From: Pseudoalteromonas sp. MSK9-3
GTDB lineage: Bacteria; Pseudomonadota; Gammaproteobacteria; Enterobacterales; Alteromonadaceae
Direction of reading: 5' to 3'
DNA length: 64,000 nt
NCBI RefSeq assembly: GCF_003590335.1
Contig: NZ_MIET01000024.1
Coordinates: 1 to 64,000, forward strand
This document shows, in pieces, positions 44,712-55,560 of this stretch (positions are counted from its first letter, which is position 1; each line of letters begins with the position of its first letter). The position numbers and the translations under genes were made by a program. Under the pieces are notes generated by a model. That model saw only the letters and a list, made by a program, of their open reading frames with translations. It did no database searches and was not told where the DNA came from.

Positions 44712-45294
44712 CTTTTCCTTAGCCTTTATCTAGATTTTAAATTACCCTTTACCTACAAAAACACTATTTCCCTATAAAACTCTATTTCCGTCGCTAATGA
44801 CGGAGACGATTTTGCGAACGCCAGAAAGCAAAAAACCGCGATAAAGAAACATACCTGCTTTGAACGAGAAAACAGCAGCTTGATTTTATGACTCGTTACT
44901 AATTAAAAATACAACGCCTTGACCCAGTTCTCTTTCTCATTTTCCTTTTTTGTCTCAAAGGGAGAGTTGCGTTGTTTTTTATGACATAGTAAGCGCAGTT
45001 CGGCTAAAGTATGAATATAGTAATTTACACTCTTAAGTTAGATTCAAATGGCAATGAAAGTCTGCTAAATATTTTATCTTTAATACCGATATAACGAAGA
45101 GTTACTCCAATTAGGTTAATGGAGTGGTCTAATATGTGTCATACAGACTTTAAGCTAACTTGACGGAGGTTTTTCTATTTAGTTATGCTAATGAGGAATA
45201 TCTAATAAGGTTGGAGTTAAGTTGGGCCTTTAAAATTGACGAAGGATTAAGACAGCTTGGTATTAAGCGTGAAACGTGTGATAAGGATAATGAC
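44712..45294. other. Gene-poor stretch after the tRNA array
   Basis: I see no convincing gene here. TCCGTC (44795-44800) and GACGGA (44807-44812) form a short hairpin that might end the tRNA transcript, but no T-run follows directly. A reading frame open from a TTG at 45160 runs into the next gene but has no ribosome site there. Codon-like sequence from 45160 to 45294 could be the remains of a longer N terminus. Confidence 0.5.
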
Positions 45295-46056
45295 ATGAAG
45301 ATTGACGCAAGTGCAGGGCTACTCCTGCACGCAAAAAACAATCAGGTTACTGATAGAATAAAAAATGTCGGCTCAAGCAGTAAGGAAGCTCTTGCAGTAG
45401 ATCCAGCCACACAATTTATCAGCTCAGAACCGACACTTCCTACTGAACAAATGCGAGCCAAGTCTGACAACGGCAAATTGACAGTAATTAACTATAAGAG
45501 TAACGGTAAACTCGATCTACCCGCTAGATTTGAAGCGCATCGAGAGTTAATTGAGCGTGTAGCAAGCTCCACCAGCACGTTGTATTTGCATGATACGCCA
45601 GCTGCCGCAAATAAAGTTGCAGAAGAGTATGACAAAACGTCTACTGATTTGTACGTTCAAAACCCAGAGCTACAAAATAAAAACTGGGGCTTTTCAATTG
45701 ACGGTTCGGGTAAATTGATTGCAACAGGCCACCTGAACCAGGCTGATAAGCAGCTTGTTGAAGAGGCATTGAATGGTAATGACAAGTTAGTCAGTGCAGC
45801 TAAAGACTTTAAAAACAAATTTTTAGAAGGGCTGGAAATAGAGCGTGGCAGTTCAGGCACGAGTCAGTACTGGGGTAAATATGATGTCAACGAAGGGAAC
45901 TTTGCTGAGATTATCGATTTTAAAGAAATGATCACACAAAGCCGAAACAACGATAAACAAAGAGAGGCCACAGGCTATTTGCTCAATAAGCGGGAGTGGA
46001 CAATTAATATAGCTGACCAGCTTAAAACAAGCGCTGAGCCGTCTTTTACTAAATAA
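45295..46056 (+). CDS. Orphan protein of unknown function, 253 residues
   Basis: I do not recognise this protein. I chose the ATG at 45295 because AAGGA lies 7 bases upstream; the frame is open further back to a TTG at 45160. The product is hydrophilic, with no signal peptide and no membrane helix. It is rich in Asn, Lys, Ser and Glu, and predicted to be mainly helical. Landmarks are YLHDTPAAANKVAEEYDK, NWGFSIDGSGKLIATGHL and SSGTSQYWGKYDVNEGNF. The composition resembles proteins of Vibrio-type phage, flagellar or secreted-effector regions, but nothing is diagnostic. Its position just after a tRNA array, a frequent insertion site, fits an acquired gene. Confidence 0.6.
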   Translation: MKIDASAGLLLHAKNNQVTDRIKNVGSSSKEALAVDPATQFISSEPTLPTEQMRAKSDNGKLTVINYKSNGKLDLPARFEAHRELIERVASSTSTLYLHDTPAAANKVAEEYDKTSTDLYVQNPELQNKNWGFSIDGSGKLIATGHLNQADKQLVEEALNGNDKLVSAAKDFKNKFLEGLEIERGSSGTSQYWGKYDVNEGNFAEIIDFKEMITQSRNNDKQREATGYLLNKREWTINIADQLKTSAEPSFTK

Positions 46057-46229
46057 ACAGTGTAATCGGTAGACAGTCGCCCTCCGGTGCATCTAAATTG
46101 CGGGTGCGCACTTGATAACAGATCTAAATTAGAAATGTGGCCCAGCTTAGCTATAGAATATTGACTCCAGCAATACCTATGGAAGCTTTAAGGCCACTTG
46201 AGATGCCGCTCATTAGTGTACTCATCATC

Positions 46230-47756
46230 TTATTGTGACAACGGTAAACTAACAAATACTTCGGTCCCTAAATTGTCATCTGTTCTATATTCGATAAAGC
46301 CACGCTGAACTTCGGTCAGTAATTTTGCGGCATAGGTACCAACGCCCGCATGTTCGGGCTTCCCATAAGTAACAAATTTATCAAAAAACTGTGCCCTAAT
46401 AGGTTCTGGTACCGGATCCGGATTATGGATTTTTAACACTAAGAATTGGTCATTTTGCGTTGAACTGAGTTTGATGGAAGGGTCGCTCTTTGTGCCTTCT
46501 AGTGCGTTTTTTAGCAGATGAGTAAGCAATGCATGTGTGATGCTTTGTTCACCAAAAAAACAACCTTCAGTATCGATAGTATTGTGAACGGTAATTTGCT
46601 TTTGATTGATCATAGTGGCGAGCGGGCCTAACGTGTCTTTTATAAGTGCACTGAGCTTATGCTGTTTTGGGGTAAGTTTGTATTCTTGCTGTTCTATTTT
46701 ATTGAGCGCTGAAATACTGTCGATATGAAGCTGTAGATTTGAACAACTTTGCTGAATAAAGTCGATATATTGCTGGGCTTTTTCTGCATCATGTAGGTGA
46801 TTGACCAATTGTTCGGTTGAGTTTTTGATATTCGCAACGGGCTGTATGAGTTCGTTTTGATTGAGATTATCAAATTCATCGCGTAAACGGGCATTCTCTA
46901 GCATGGTGTCGATTTGAGTACGCATGATACGATTAGACTCGATACTGCGACAATGTGCTTGCACCCTTGATTTGACGATAGCTGGATTTGCAGGCTTGGT
47001 AATATAGTCAACAGCGCCGAGTTCCAACCCTTTAATAATATGCTCGGTTTGTTCAAGGGCAGATAAAAAAATCACCGTAATGTGCTGTGTACTCGGATCA
47101 CTTTTTAAACGTTTACATACTTCTAAGCCGTCCATTTCAGGCATCATAATATCCAGTAAAACAATATCGGGCTGTGGATCTTTAGTACATATCTGTAATG
47201 CTTTTTTCCCGTTGAGTGCTGCTTTTACCTTATAATCTTTGCGTAAAATATCACTGATAATTTTTATATTGTCAGCCACGTCATCGACAATAAGGACATG
47301 GATATCATCGCTGGGTGTCACTGCTGGCTCTGGTTGTTGGGAGCTTTCTTTACAGGGTCTGACTGGTTTGGTTAATGCGCGCTGTAATCGAGATGCCAAT
47401 ATTTTACTTGAAAAGGGTTTAACCACATATTCAGACACACCGCATTGAATGGCTTTGACAACATGGGCTTGTTCTATGGTTGCAGAGGTCATTACGAAGG
47501 GGATTTTTGCAGTGCGAGCGGTTGTTCGTACTTTCTTAAGAAAATCAATGCCTGAAAATTTGGGTAAGTCCCACTCTGCAATGATCAAGTTGATGTCATT
47601 GTATTCAAGCTTTTCTAACGCATCTGTAGCATTTGAGCTTTGGATAATATCGACATGGCTGAGCTGATTAAGCACATTGGCAATCATCGTTCGAATGGTT
47701 TCAAATGGCTCAACAACAAGGACGGTCAGTGGCTGAGAGGGTGAGATAGTGACCAT
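46230..47756 (-). CDS. Double-receiver protein with degenerate kinase domain
   Basis: The 508-residue protein has two receiver domains followed by a histidine-kinase-like part. In the first (about 10-128), the phosphoacceptor position is Glu61 (IIAEWDLPKFSG) and the acidic pair is replaced by Glu16-Pro17, although Lys113 remains. This receiver probably cannot be phosphorylated normally. The second (about 152-272) is intact, with Asp158, Asp159, Asp202 in LLDIMMPEMDG and Lys254. The C-terminal part resembles HisKA-HATPase, but the usual SHELRTP is QNELIQP, with Asn301 in place of His. The ATP-binding loops are also weak (GVGTYAAKLL). It probably acts as a signalling adaptor. It is divergent from the giant hybrid kinase. 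Confidence 0.8.
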   Translation of the reverse strand: MVTISPSQPLTVLVVEPFETIRTMIANVLNQLSHVDIIQSSNATDALEKLEYNDINLIIAEWDLPKFSGIDFLKKVRTTARTAKIPFVMTSATIEQAHVVKAIQCGVSEYVVKPFSSKILASRLQRALTKPVRPCKESSQQPEPAVTPSDDIHVLIVDDVADNIKIISDILRKDYKVKAALNGKKALQICTKDPQPDIVLLDIMMPEMDGLEVCKRLKSDPSTQHITVIFLSALEQTEHIIKGLELGAVDYITKPANPAIVKSRVQAHCRSIESNRIMRTQIDTMLENARLRDEFDNLNQNELIQPVANIKNSTEQLVNHLHDAEKAQQYIDFIQQSCSNLQLHIDSISALNKIEQQEYKLTPKQHKLSALIKDTLGPLATMINQKQITVHNTIDTEGCFFGEQSITHALLTHLLKNALEGTKSDPSIKLSSTQNDQFLVLKIHNPDPVPEPIRAQFFDKFVTYGKPEHAGVGTYAAKLLTEVQRGFIEYRTDDNLGTEVFVSLPLSQ

Positions 47757-48056
47757 AAAATGCTCCGTATAGGTCTGTTTTTGACACGCGCTACAGCGTG
47801 TTAATGTACGATATTAGAACTACTCGACCACGTAACTGAGCAATTGATAAACAATTTCACTTGGTTTTATTTTGCACATGTTATTATTATGTGTCTATAG
47901 GATGCTGCATGATAATACTAAATTCTTATTGCTATTATGCGGCGTAAACCTAAGGTTAATCACAACATTATTTTGGTGATAGCGAGCCTGACATTGATAT
48001 GTGATGGCGAGCAAAAAAGCAGTTCACCAAGCCCCAAAATACAAGGAGTATAGTGG

Positions 48057-51000
48057 ATGCTGCTGCTTTTGCGCTTAAAAATGGTGCTTGTATGTGCATT
48101 ATTGTGTATTGCAATGTGTGTATTAAAGGTTGAAATAGCACAAGCAAACTCGGTAAATCAGTTAAAAATAGAAAGTATCTCGACTTATAACGGGTTATCA
48201 AACCCACAAATTTATGCTGTTACAAAAGATCATCAAGGCTTTATGTGGTTTGGTAGCGCTGATGGTATATTACGTTATGACGGATACCAGTTTACGACGT
48301 TTAAGCATGACTCAGAGCATGCCAACTCTTTATCTGCAAACAGTGTTGGGGTACTGCTTTTTGATAGTAAAAACCAATTATGGGCAGGTACTTGGGGTGG
48401 TGGGTTAAACTTATATCAAGGTAATAAGACCTTTGAGCACTTTAAACATGATCCGCAAAACCCACGATCGTTAGGTGCCAATAAAGTGCAAGCGTTGTTT
48501 GAAAGTCGCGATGGCACATTATGGGTAGGTACAAATGGCGGGGGACTCAATAAGCTAGACTCAGATCAAAGTGGCTTTCAGCGCTTTACTCATGATAAAC
48601 ACGACCCATCAAGTTTGGGAAATAATCGGGTTTGGAGTATTGCAGAGGGCCTAGACGGCGGGATTTGGGTAGGTACGTCTAACGGGTTATTTAAACTTGA
48701 TAGAAGCACGAATACCTTTACGGGCTTTGGTGTAGGACTTGGTTCTTTAGATCATTCAGAGATAAGGCAAGTGTCTGTTGATACATCAGGCAGGATTTGG
48801 GTTGCGACACGCAGCAGTTTTGGCTTGTTTGACCCTCAAACTAAGGCATATCAAACCTATAACCTTGCAGACCAAAGTTTGCCCAGTGTCACGAGCTTGC
48901 TGCATTATCAAGATGATATTTTATTGTCGACATTTGCAGGTATTTATCGCTTTTCTCCTGCGCAGCGTAACTTTGTAACCGATCGCCATACAAGCGCTAA
49001 CGCATTGCTGCAAAACCGTGATGTGCGCCAAGTGCTTATAGATGATACCGGACTGTTGTGGGCGGCCACTCGATATTCAGGTGTGATCAAAGTGTTTCCT
49101 CATCCACCCGCTTTTACCTCACACAAAAATTATCTGCAAGATTACTTACTTTCAGGGCTATTTAATCAAGTGTTGTCGATGGCATCCGCTTCAAAAGGAG
49201 GGGTGTGGTTGGGCACGGGCAGAGGGTTGGTGCATTTTGATGGTCAGTCTGACTTTAAACCTTTTGCAGCGCGCGAAGCGCTGACAGGGAGTTATCGATT
49301 AAGGGTGCATAGTTTAGCTCGAAGTAAAAACGGCCATTTATATGCCGGGACTAATTATGGTCTCTATCGTGTCGATGAGGCGCAAAATAAATTAATTCAA
49401 CTGCCACTTTTTTGGCTCAAGAATCAACGCCAATCGGTTGAACAAATTAGCTTCGATAACGAAGGCTATGCATGGTTGGTTATTTCGGGCAGCGATCAAG
49501 TAATACAGTGGGATCTCGAAACGATGGATTACTCTGTGCATATGGCTAACATAGATCCGAGTCTGGTGTTGAGTGATAGCCAAAATAATATTTGGGTGGG
49601 CACCGAAGGTGATGGGGTTTATCAGCTCAATCTCGAGGATAAAACGCAGCAACAGCACGTTATGCAGCAAAGTGATAGCAGTTTAAGTGATAACTATATT
49701 AACTTTGCTATGCAGCATAAAAACAAAGTGTGGTTTGGCACTAACAACGGGGTGAGTAGTTTTGATTTAATGTCTAAACAGTTCCAACGCTTTTCAAATA
49801 CGACTTCAGAGTCGAGTTTTTCCGTACAATCCATCGTGGCAGATAGTCGCGATTTCTTATGGTTAGCCACCTCTAGTGGCGTATTGAAGCTGGATACCCA
49901 AAATGGGGTGTTTCACCAATTTACAACCAATGATGGGTTAGCGAACAATCACTTTTTAACCAATTCTAAATTGTTACATAAGGGGCAAATCTTATTTGGC
50001 AGTATTGATGGGATCACGCGCTTTAAGCCTGAAAATGTGGTGGTTAACACCACGGCACCCCAATTGGTATTTACGCATATATTGGTTGATAACACACCCA
50101 TTGACCACGGTACAGATACCGTGCGATTAGAACCAGAACATAGCTCAATCAGTATTGGTTTTGCTGGGCTTGATTATCAAGCAAGCGAAGATAACCGCTA
50201 TAGAGTGTGGCTGGAAGGGCATAATGTAGCATGGAGTGATATTACTGCTAATCACAGTGTGAGTTATCGAGATTTACCCCCAGGCGAGTATCGGCTAAAA
50301 GTGCAAGGAAGTAATAACCATGGTGTTTGGAACTTAACTGGCATTGCACTCAATATTATTAAGGTCCCTGCGTGGTATCAAACCTTATGGTTTCAAATAT
50401 CTCTGCCTGTTGTTATTGGTTTACTGCTGATTGGCGCTTTAATATGGCGTCTGCAGCGATTACGAGTGGCCAGTCAAAAGCTTGAACACAAAGTCGCACA
50501 GCGTACAAAAGACATTGTTGTACTGGGAGAAGTGGGTAAAGAAGTTGCAGCGACCTATGACATGCAGACAATTTGCCAAACGATATACAACCATTTAATA
50601 AACACCTTACCGTGTGATTTTTGCGCCATCGGTATTTATCATAAAGAACAGCAATATATTGATTATATTTTTGCAGTTCAAAAGGGGGAGCCATTTGATG
50701 CATTGATCTCTCAGACTCAATTAAGGGGCAGCGCTGATGTGTATTGTGTGACGCAAGCACAAGAGTTGTACGCCGACAATGATGCGCTGTGGCAGCGTTA
50801 TGATTTTGACGCATCAACCAGCTTAAATGGCGAACAGACCAAAACTGTATTGTGTGTACCGTTAGTTGTTGATGGTCGAGTTTTAGGGGTTTTTACGGTG
50901 CAATCAGACGCTGAATACGCTTACAAAGAAACTCAGCTAAGTATTTTGCGAGTGATCGGTAATCATCTTGCAGTGGCATTGGCCAACTCTTTATCTTATA

Positions 51001-53639
51001 GCGAATTGAAAGAAGCTGAACAGCGATTAGAACTGGCGATGCAAGGCGCGAATGCGGGTACCTGGGAATGGGATTGTCACAGTGGTTTATTGATGACAAA
51101 CGCAATTTGGTCGACCATGCTAGGGTACATGGAGGGGGAGCTCGAAGTGCGATTTGGTACTGGAATTTCACGATGGCGACAGCTAACGCACCCTGATGAT
51201 ATAGAACAGGCAGAACTGGCATTAAATGATCATATAAAGGGCAAAACCGACACCTACCGTTGTGAATTTAGAATGCGTACAGCATCTGGTGAATGGAAAT
51301 GGATATTAGGTATTGGTCGCTGCGTGCAATTGAAAGATGGACTCGGGCGTCAAGAAGTCTTTGGTATCAATATGGATATATCGGATGCAAAACAATTAGA
51401 AGTGGCGTTAAAAACGGCAAAAGAAACGGCAGAAAATGCAACGCAAGCTAAGTCTGATTTTTTATCTAATATGTCTCATGAAATTCGCACACCGATGAAT
51501 GCGATTATTGGTATGAGTTATTTAGCCCTTGAAACTGAACTTGACCGTAAACAACGTAATTATATTGAAAAGATTCACCGCAGTGGTGAATCTTTACTAG
51601 GGATCATCAATGATATTCTCGACTTTTCTAAGATAGAAGCCGGTAAATTAGACATTGAGTCTGTGCCTTTTTGTTTTGAGCAAACCGTGGCTGATTGTGT
51701 GGGGCTACTTAGTATCAAGGCGCGAGAAAAAGACCTGACCTTTAATGTCTTTATTGACCCTCAATTACCGGTACAGATGCGCGGCGATCCGCTCAGGATC
51801 ACGCAAGTACTGCTGAACTTGGGCAGTAATGCTATTAAGTTCACAGATAAAGGCGGGGAAATAACCCTCGATATACATCTTAAGACTACGCAGGAACACG
51901 TGCTTGAGGTTGCAGTTGCGGTTATTGATTCTGGCATAGGGGTGACAGAAGAGCAGCAGCAACGTTTGTTTCAGTCGTTTAGCCAAGCCGATACATCGAC
52001 AACGAGAAAGTATGGTGGAACCGGGCTTGGTTTGGCTATTTGTAAAAACTTAGTTGAATTAATGGCTGGGGAGATCGGCTGTCAAAGTACAGTAGGCGTG
52101 GGGAGTACATTCTCGTTTACGATGCAATTACTGGATGATCGCAGTGTGCAAGCGCCTGTTGAAAAGCTGCCAATTAACTCGGCGATTATTATTGACGATA
52201 ATCAGTTTTCAAGCCGAGCGAGTGCGGTATATTTGCAAAAATACAATATTAAGAGTCACTGTATTACCTCAACAGAGCAGTCTAAATTAATGCAGTTAAT
52301 CGATGACGTGGCACTGGTATGTGTGGATGAGTATGTACAAAGCAAGCATCAAATATTAGAGCAGGTTAGGGCACACAACCCAACACTGCCAGTGATTGTT
52401 ATGAGTGACTATGACTGTGATGTTGCGGAGCAACGTTATGCAAATTATACGAAGTTAGCATGTATTGCAAAGCCGATTTTTCCTGCGTCTTTGCAAGAGT
52501 GCTTATATCGATTATGTATGATTGAGAGTAAGCAGTCTTCATTTGATGAAACGGAACTTGTGCCCCCTTCTTTGGCTGGTGCTAAATTATTGTTAGTTGA
52601 AGACAATGACTTGAATCAGGAACTGGCCGTGGCTTTGTTATCGAAGCAAGGAATTGATGTTTGTGTTGCAGAGCATGGTAAACAAGCATTAGATATGCTT
52701 GAACAGCAAGACTTTGATGGGGTGCTTATGGACTGTCAAATGCCTGTTATGGATGGGTATGAAGCGACTCGTGCCATTCGTAAGCAGCCTAAATACGCAA
52801 CCTTACCCGTCATTGCGATGACTGCGAACGTGATGACACAAAGTCAGCAAGAGATTGTTGAGTGTGGTATGGACGATATTATCGTTAAACCAATCAATGT
52901 GAGTAAAATGCTGGCAACCCTCATGCAATGGATAAAAGTTGCGCCCCAGTCTGTTGTATTGCCGGTTGCGTCAGAGAGTAGCGACAATTCAGCCGCTTTA
53001 TTGATGCAGATCCCACAGCTAGATTATCAAGCTGGATTGGCGATTTCCTCAGGAGATAGTGCGCTCTATAAAAAGTTATTACAGCGCTTTTATAATAAGC
53101 AGCAGCACTTTTCTGCAGAGTTTGACACGGCATTGAGGGAAGTGAGTTCTGGCCGTGATATTCAAGCTGCTACGCGGTGTGCACATACATTAAAAGGCAC
53201 CGCGGGTAATGTTGGCGCAACCCAAGTTCAGCAAGCTGCGGCTAAGTTGGAGTCTGCGTGCGAGCAGAGTGTTCCACAGTTAGCACATCAAATCGCTGAG
53301 GTTGAGGTTGCGCTTATGCCAATCATTACCGCATTAGCTGATATTTTTTCTATGCTCAGTGAAAAAGAGTCGTCTGCAGTTCCGCCTTTGGTGGGTAATA
53401 GCGAAGTGGATGATACGCAGGTATATGCACTGTTTGCGCAGTTAGAAGAGCTACTCGCAGAGTCGGATATTGAAGCGTCAGATAAAATTGAGGAGTTACT
53501 GCATTTACTGCAGCAGACGCCTTTTAAATCGCAGCTAATTAAATTGGGGGAAGTCGTTGATGATTACGATTTTGACGATGCCACTGCGTTATTTTATACC
53601 CTGAAAAATACCTACAAAGAACCACAAACAGCTGTTTAG
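48057..53639 (+). CDS. One-piece two-component system with beta-propeller sensor
   Basis: The 1860-residue protein starts with a signal/anchor helix (9-28). A periplasmic double propeller of Reg_prop repeats follows (DGTLWVGTNGGGLNKLD-like units, about 35-670), then a Y_Y_Y domain (about 690-770) and a membrane helix (779-800). Next come a GAF-like domain (828-980), a PAS domain (982-1112) and HisKA with His1141 in SHEIRTPM. The ATPase domain has GGTGLGLAI, an atypical receiver spans about 1372-1488, and a typical receiver has Asp1559. A Hpt domain follows, with His1710 in CAHTLKGTAGN. AAGGAG lies 9 bases before the ATG. Such proteins usually sense polysaccharide fragments. It has no DNA-binding output, so a partner regulator is needed. 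Confidence 0.93.
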   Translation: MLLLLRLKMVLVCALLCIAMCVLKVEIAQANSVNQLKIESISTYNGLSNPQIYAVTKDHQGFMWFGSADGILRYDGYQFTTFKHDSEHANSLSANSVGVLLFDSKNQLWAGTWGGGLNLYQGNKTFEHFKHDPQNPRSLGANKVQALFESRDGTLWVGTNGGGLNKLDSDQSGFQRFTHDKHDPSSLGNNRVWSIAEGLDGGIWVGTSNGLFKLDRSTNTFTGFGVGLGSLDHSEIRQVSVDTSGRIWVATRSSFGLFDPQTKAYQTYNLADQSLPSVTSLLHYQDDILLSTFAGIYRFSPAQRNFVTDRHTSANALLQNRDVRQVLIDDTGLLWAATRYSGVIKVFPHPPAFTSHKNYLQDYLLSGLFNQVLSMASASKGGVWLGTGRGLVHFDGQSDFKPFAAREALTGSYRLRVHSLARSKNGHLYAGTNYGLYRVDEAQNKLIQLPLFWLKNQRQSVEQISFDNEGYAWLVISGSDQVIQWDLETMDYSVHMANIDPSLVLSDSQNNIWVGTEGDGVYQLNLEDKTQQQHVMQQSDSSLSDNYINFAMQHKNKVWFGTNNGVSSFDLMSKQFQRFSNTTSESSFSVQSIVADSRDFLWLATSSGVLKLDTQNGVFHQFTTNDGLANNHFLTNSKLLHKGQILFGSIDGITRFKPENVVVNTTAPQLVFTHILVDNTPIDHGTDTVRLEPEHSSISIGFAGLDYQASEDNRYRVWLEGHNVAWSDITANHSVSYRDLPPGEYRLKVQGSNNHGVWNLTGIALNIIKVPAWYQTLWFQISLPVVIGLLLIGALIWRLQRLRVASQKLEHKVAQRTKDIVVLGEVGKEVAATYDMQTICQTIYNHLINTLPCDFCAIGIYHKEQQYIDYIFAVQKGEPFDALISQTQLRGSADVYCVTQAQELYADNDALWQRYDFDASTSLNGEQTKTVLCVPLVVDGRVLGVFTVQSDAEYAYKETQLSILRVIGNHLAVALANSLSYSELKEAEQRLELAMQGANAGTWEWDCHSGLLMTNAIWSTMLGYMEGELEVRFGTGISRWRQLTHPDDIEQAELALNDHIKGKTDTYRCEFRMRTASGEWKWILGIGRCVQLKDGLGRQEVFGINMDISDAKQLEVALKTAKETAENATQAKSDFLSNMSHEIRTPMNAIIGMSYLALETELDRKQRNYIEKIHRSGESLLGIINDILDFSKIEAGKLDIESVPFCFEQTVADCVGLLSIKAREKDLTFNVFIDPQLPVQMRGDPLRITQVLLNLGSNAIKFTDKGGEITLDIHLKTTQEHVLEVAVAVIDSGIGVTEEQQQRLFQSFSQADTSTTRKYGGTGLGLAICKNLVELMAGEIGCQSTVGVGSTFSFTMQLLDDRSVQAPVEKLPINSAIIIDDNQFSSRASAVYLQKYNIKSHCITSTEQSKLMQLIDDVALVCVDEYVQSKHQILEQVRAHNPTLPVIVMSDYDCDVAEQRYANYTKLACIAKPIFPASLQECLYRLCMIESKQSSFDETELVPPSLAGAKLLLVEDNDLNQELAVALLSKQGIDVCVAEHGKQALDMLEQQDFDGVLMDCQMPVMDGYEATRAIRKQPKYATLPVIAMTANVMTQSQQEIVECGMDDIIVKPINVSKMLATLMQWIKVAPQSVVLPVASESSDNSAALLMQIPQLDYQAGLAISSGDSALYKKLLQRFYNKQQHFSAEFDTALREVSSGRDIQAATRCAHTLKGTAGNVGATQVQQAAAKLESACEQSVPQLAHQIAEVEVALMPIITALADIFSMLSEKESSAVPPLVGNSEVDDTQVYALFAQLEELLAESDIEASDKIEELLHLLQQTPFKSQLIKLGEVVDDYDFDDATALFYTLKNTYKEPQTAV

Positions 53640-53847
53640 CAATTAAACAAAACAGGTTTTTATACAAAAGTTGCCTATCACCTCAAAAAATAGGCAACTT
53701 AATCCATCACATTGATTGTTTATCAGTGTCAGATCAGCGAAAATAGTCTTCAATCATGATTAACAATTATAGGTTGCCCGACACAGAGCAGAAACTCGCT
53801 CTTGGAAAGGTAAGACGCAACCTGTGTAAAATTAGAAGAACCTATTA

Positions 53848-55437
53848 ATGTCACACACTGTAATTACGCAAGAGGTCTCTAAAAGACGTACCTTTGCTAT
53901 TATCTCGCACCCAGATGCGGGTAAAACCACCATCACTGAAAAAGTATTATTGTTCGGAAAGGCGTTGCAAAAAGCGGGTACTGTTAAAGGTCGCGGCTCA
54001 AACCAGCATGCAAAATCGGACTGGATGGAAATGGAAAAAGAACGTGGTATCTCAGTGACCACTTCCGTAATGCAGTTTCCTTATAATGATGCTTTAGTTA
54101 ACTTACTGGATACACCGGGACACGAAGACTTCTCTGAAGATACGTACCGTACGCTTACGGCGGTAGATTCATGTTTAATGGTGATAGATGCCGCTAAGGG
54201 TGTAGAAGATCGTACCCGTAAGTTAATGGAAGTAACCCGTTTACGTGATACGCCAATTGTTACCTTCATGAACAAACTTGACCGTGATATTCGCGACCCG
54301 ATGGAAGTGTTAGACGAAGTTGAAACTGAGTTAAACATTGCCTGTGCGCCAGTAAGCTGGCCAATTGGTTGTGGTAAAGAGTTTAAAGGGGTTTACCATA
54401 TTCACCGTGATGAAACGATTTTGTATCAAACTGGTCAAGGCCACACGATCCAAGAAAAGCGTATCATTAAAGGGCTAGACAACCCTGAACTAGATGCTGA
54501 AATTGGCTCAGAGCTGGTGGAGCAACTACGAGAAGAACTAGAGCTGGTTATTGGTGCATCACATGAGTTTGATCATGAGCTCTTTTTAAAAGGTGAATTA
54601 ACTCCAGTCTTTTTTGGCACTGCACTAGGTAACTTTGGTGTTGACCATATGCTTGATGGTTTGACTGAGTGGGCACCGACGCCCATGCCTCGCCAGACAG
54701 ATGATCGTGAAGTAAAAGCGGATGAAGAGAACTTCTCTGGTTTTGTATTTAAAATTCAAGCCAATATGGATCCGAAACACCGTGACCGTATTGCATTTAT
54801 GCGAATTGTATCTGGGAAATATAACCAAGGTATGAAAATGAATCACGTCCGCTTAGGTAAGCAAATCAGTATTTCTGATGCGGTGACGTTTATGGCCGGT
54901 GACCGTGAGCGTGCGCAAGATGCTTATGCGGGCGACATTATTGGTTTACACAACCATGGTACGATTCAAATCGGTGATACTTTCACACAAGGTGAAAAGC
55001 TGAAGTTTAGCGGTATTCCTAACTTTGCCCCTGAGTTATTTAGACGTATCCGTCTTAAAGATCCTCTTAAGCAAAAGCAGTTATTAAAAGGCTTAGTACA
55101 GCTATCTGAAGAAGGCGCTGTACAGGTATTTAGACCGCTAGCGAATAATGACCTGATTGTTGGTGCTGTTGGTGTGCTGCAGTTTGATGTGGTTGTGGCC
55201 CGTTTAAAAGCGGAATATAACGTAGATGCGATATATGAAAGCGTTAACGTACAAACCGCGCGCTGGGTAAATTGTAGCGATGAGAAAAAGCTGGCTGAAT
55301 TTAGACGCAAGTGTGAAACCAACTTAGCGCTAGATGGCGGTGATAACCTAACATACGTTGCGCCAAGTCGAGTGAATCTAAACTTGTCTATGGAACGTTA
55401 CCCTGAGGTTGAGTTTCACCATACACGCGAACATTAA
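53848..55437 (+). CDS. prfC: Peptide chain release factor 3
   Basis: RF3 is the GTPase that removes RF1 and RF2 from the ribosome after peptide release. The 529-residue protein has the P-loop [12 protein letters not shown] near residue 19, the G3 motif [16 protein letters not shown] and the G4 motif NKLDRD. The [17 protein letters not shown] stretch and the later domains match RF3 rather than EF-G. The length is normal. The 208 bases upstream contain an inverted repeat (AAGTTGCCTA at 53668-53677 with its complement at 53691-53700) that lacks a T-run. Confidence 0.97.
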   Translation: MSHTVITQEVSKRRTFAIISHPDAGKTTITEKVLLFGKALQKAGTVKGRGSNQHAKSDWMEMEKERGISVTTSVMQFPYNDALVNLLDTPGHEDFSEDTYRTLTAVDSCLMVIDAAKGVEDRTRKLMEVTRLRDTPIVTFMNKLDRDIRDPMEVLDEVETELNIACAPVSWPIGCGKEFKGVYHIHRDETILYQTGQGHTIQEKRIIKGLDNPELDAEIGSELVEQLREELELVIGASHEFDHELFLKGELTPVFFGTALGNFGVDHMLDGLTEWAPTPMPRQTDDREVKADEENFSGFVFKIQANMDPKHRDRIAFMRIVSGKYNQGMKMNHVRLGKQISISDAVTFMAGDRERAQDAYAGDIIGLHNHGTIQIGDTFTQGEKLKFSGIPNFAPELFRRIRLKDPLKQKQLLKGLVQLSEEGAVQVFRPLANNDLIVGAVGVLQFDVVVARLKAEYNVDAIYESVNVQTARWVNCSDEKKLAEFRRKCETNLALDGGDNLTYVAPSRVNLNLSMERYPEVEFHHTREH

Positions 55438-55560
55438 TATGTATTGAGCCAAATGATGTGAAGTATTATCAACTGGCTTTAACCGTGTAAATTAAGTGAT
55501 AGATTTATAGTGTGCTGTGCAGTTGAGCAAGCTCCTAAGCAGCACATAATAGGACGAAGA

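Noticed and set aside
44712..46056. Genomic island or prophage attached to the tRNA array
   Set aside because: No integrase, no direct repeat of a tRNA 3' end beyond the array and only one orphan gene; I kept only the orphan-gene observation.
53668..53700. Inverted repeat after the giant kinase as its terminator
   Set aside because: The stem is good, but the plus strand has no T-run after it (AATCC follows), so termination is not supported.
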